DNA of 6,105 bases, taken from the NCBI GenBank assembly GCA_043806395.1, contig JAZDHC010000145.1, forward strand, positions 1 to 6,105. The letters run 5' to 3'. The DNA comes from CG2-30-40-21 sp043806395 (GTDB lineage: Bacteria; UBA9089; CG2-30-40-21). The notes under the pieces were generated by a model that searched no databases, was not told where the DNA came from, and saw only the letters and a program-made list of their open reading frames with translations. Position numbers and translations under genes: made by a program. Positions 6,003-6,105 of the stretch are shown here, piece after piece; position 1 is the first letter of the stretch; each line of letters opens with the position of its first letter.

Positions 6003-6084
6003 GCCACAAAGGCACAAAGGCACGAAGGAATACACAAAGGAAGATATTCTTAGTGTTTTCTTAGTGTCTTGGTGTCTTAGTGGC
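6003..6084. repeat. 82-bp inverted element of four plus four CACNAAGR octamers
   Basis: Left arm: CACAAAGG (6005-6012), CACAAAGG (6013-6020), CACGAAGG (6021-6028), a 4-base gap, then CACAAAGG (6033-6040). Right arm, as reverse complements: CACTAAGA (6075-6082), CACCAAGA (6067-6074), CACTAAGA (6059-6066), a 3-base gap, then CACTAAGA (6048-6055). The ends are GCCAC and GTGGC. The outer 26 bases of the arms match at 20 positions, and every mismatch falls at octamer position 4 or 8. It has no coding capacity and begins 34 bases after the stop of the helicase fragment. Transcribed, it would form a long, regularly bulged hairpin. Similar octamer repeats are widespread in environmental genomes; their function is not known to me. 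Confidence 0.85.
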
Positions 6085-6105
6085 AAATCTCTATCTTACA
6101 CATTT

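Noticed and set aside
6003..6084. CRISPR-like array because of regularly repeated short units
   Set aside because: The units are 8 bases, directly abutting and in inverted halves, with no unique spacers.

Overview
The window is a stretch of bacterial chromosome, AT-rich (about 40% G+C by eye), with every recognisable coding sequence on the + strand. It has two intact genes and, downstream, two decayed gene remnants. Every gap between them holds a palindromic or octameric intergenic repeat. The lineage cannot be fixed from the sequence. Intergenic repeats of this style, a TTG start and the protein style fit an environmental Gram-negative-type bacterium (for example Nitrospirota, anammox Planctomycetota, Desulfobacterota or Bacteroidota). 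This is a weak inference.

Region by region: positions 1-23 are the cut-off arm of an octamer-repeat element. Positions 170-2035 encode a complete ABC-F ATPase of the YheS/ABCF3 type, a soluble ribosome-associated ATPase family. Its stop codon is the first three bases of a perfect 23-bp inverted repeat (2033-2083). Positions 2128-4944 encode a complete 938-residue SNF2-family helicase/translocase with a TTG start behind a strong GGAGG ribosome binding site. Positions 4945-5335 are non-coding debris: a 91-bp TGTCAT...ATGACA miniature inverted-repeat element, a frameshifted scrap that reads as part of a KilA-N domain gene and contains a 17-bp palindrome, and a small GTAGGGACATCCCC-type hairpin. 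Positions 5336-5968 are a fragment of a second, different SNF2-like/DEAH helicase. It has Walker A, DEAH, TATP and RRTR motifs but lacks the N-terminus, any good start codon and the whole second helicase lobe. Positions 6003-6084 are an 82-bp element of four plus four CACNAAGR octamers in inverted orientation.

Nothing ties the two intact genes into a pathway. They are co-oriented and 92 bp apart, but a large palindrome separates them and each has its own ribosome binding site. The right third looks like a graveyard of accessory genes broken up by repeats; KilA-N proteins and stand-alone helicases are both common in mobile or defence-related DNA. I do not see a complete undescribed system. The most distinctive signals are the repeats themselves: the octamer element whose stem imperfections all fall at two fixed octamer positions, the palindrome that supplies a gene's stop codon, and the coincidence of repeat elements with gene breakpoints.
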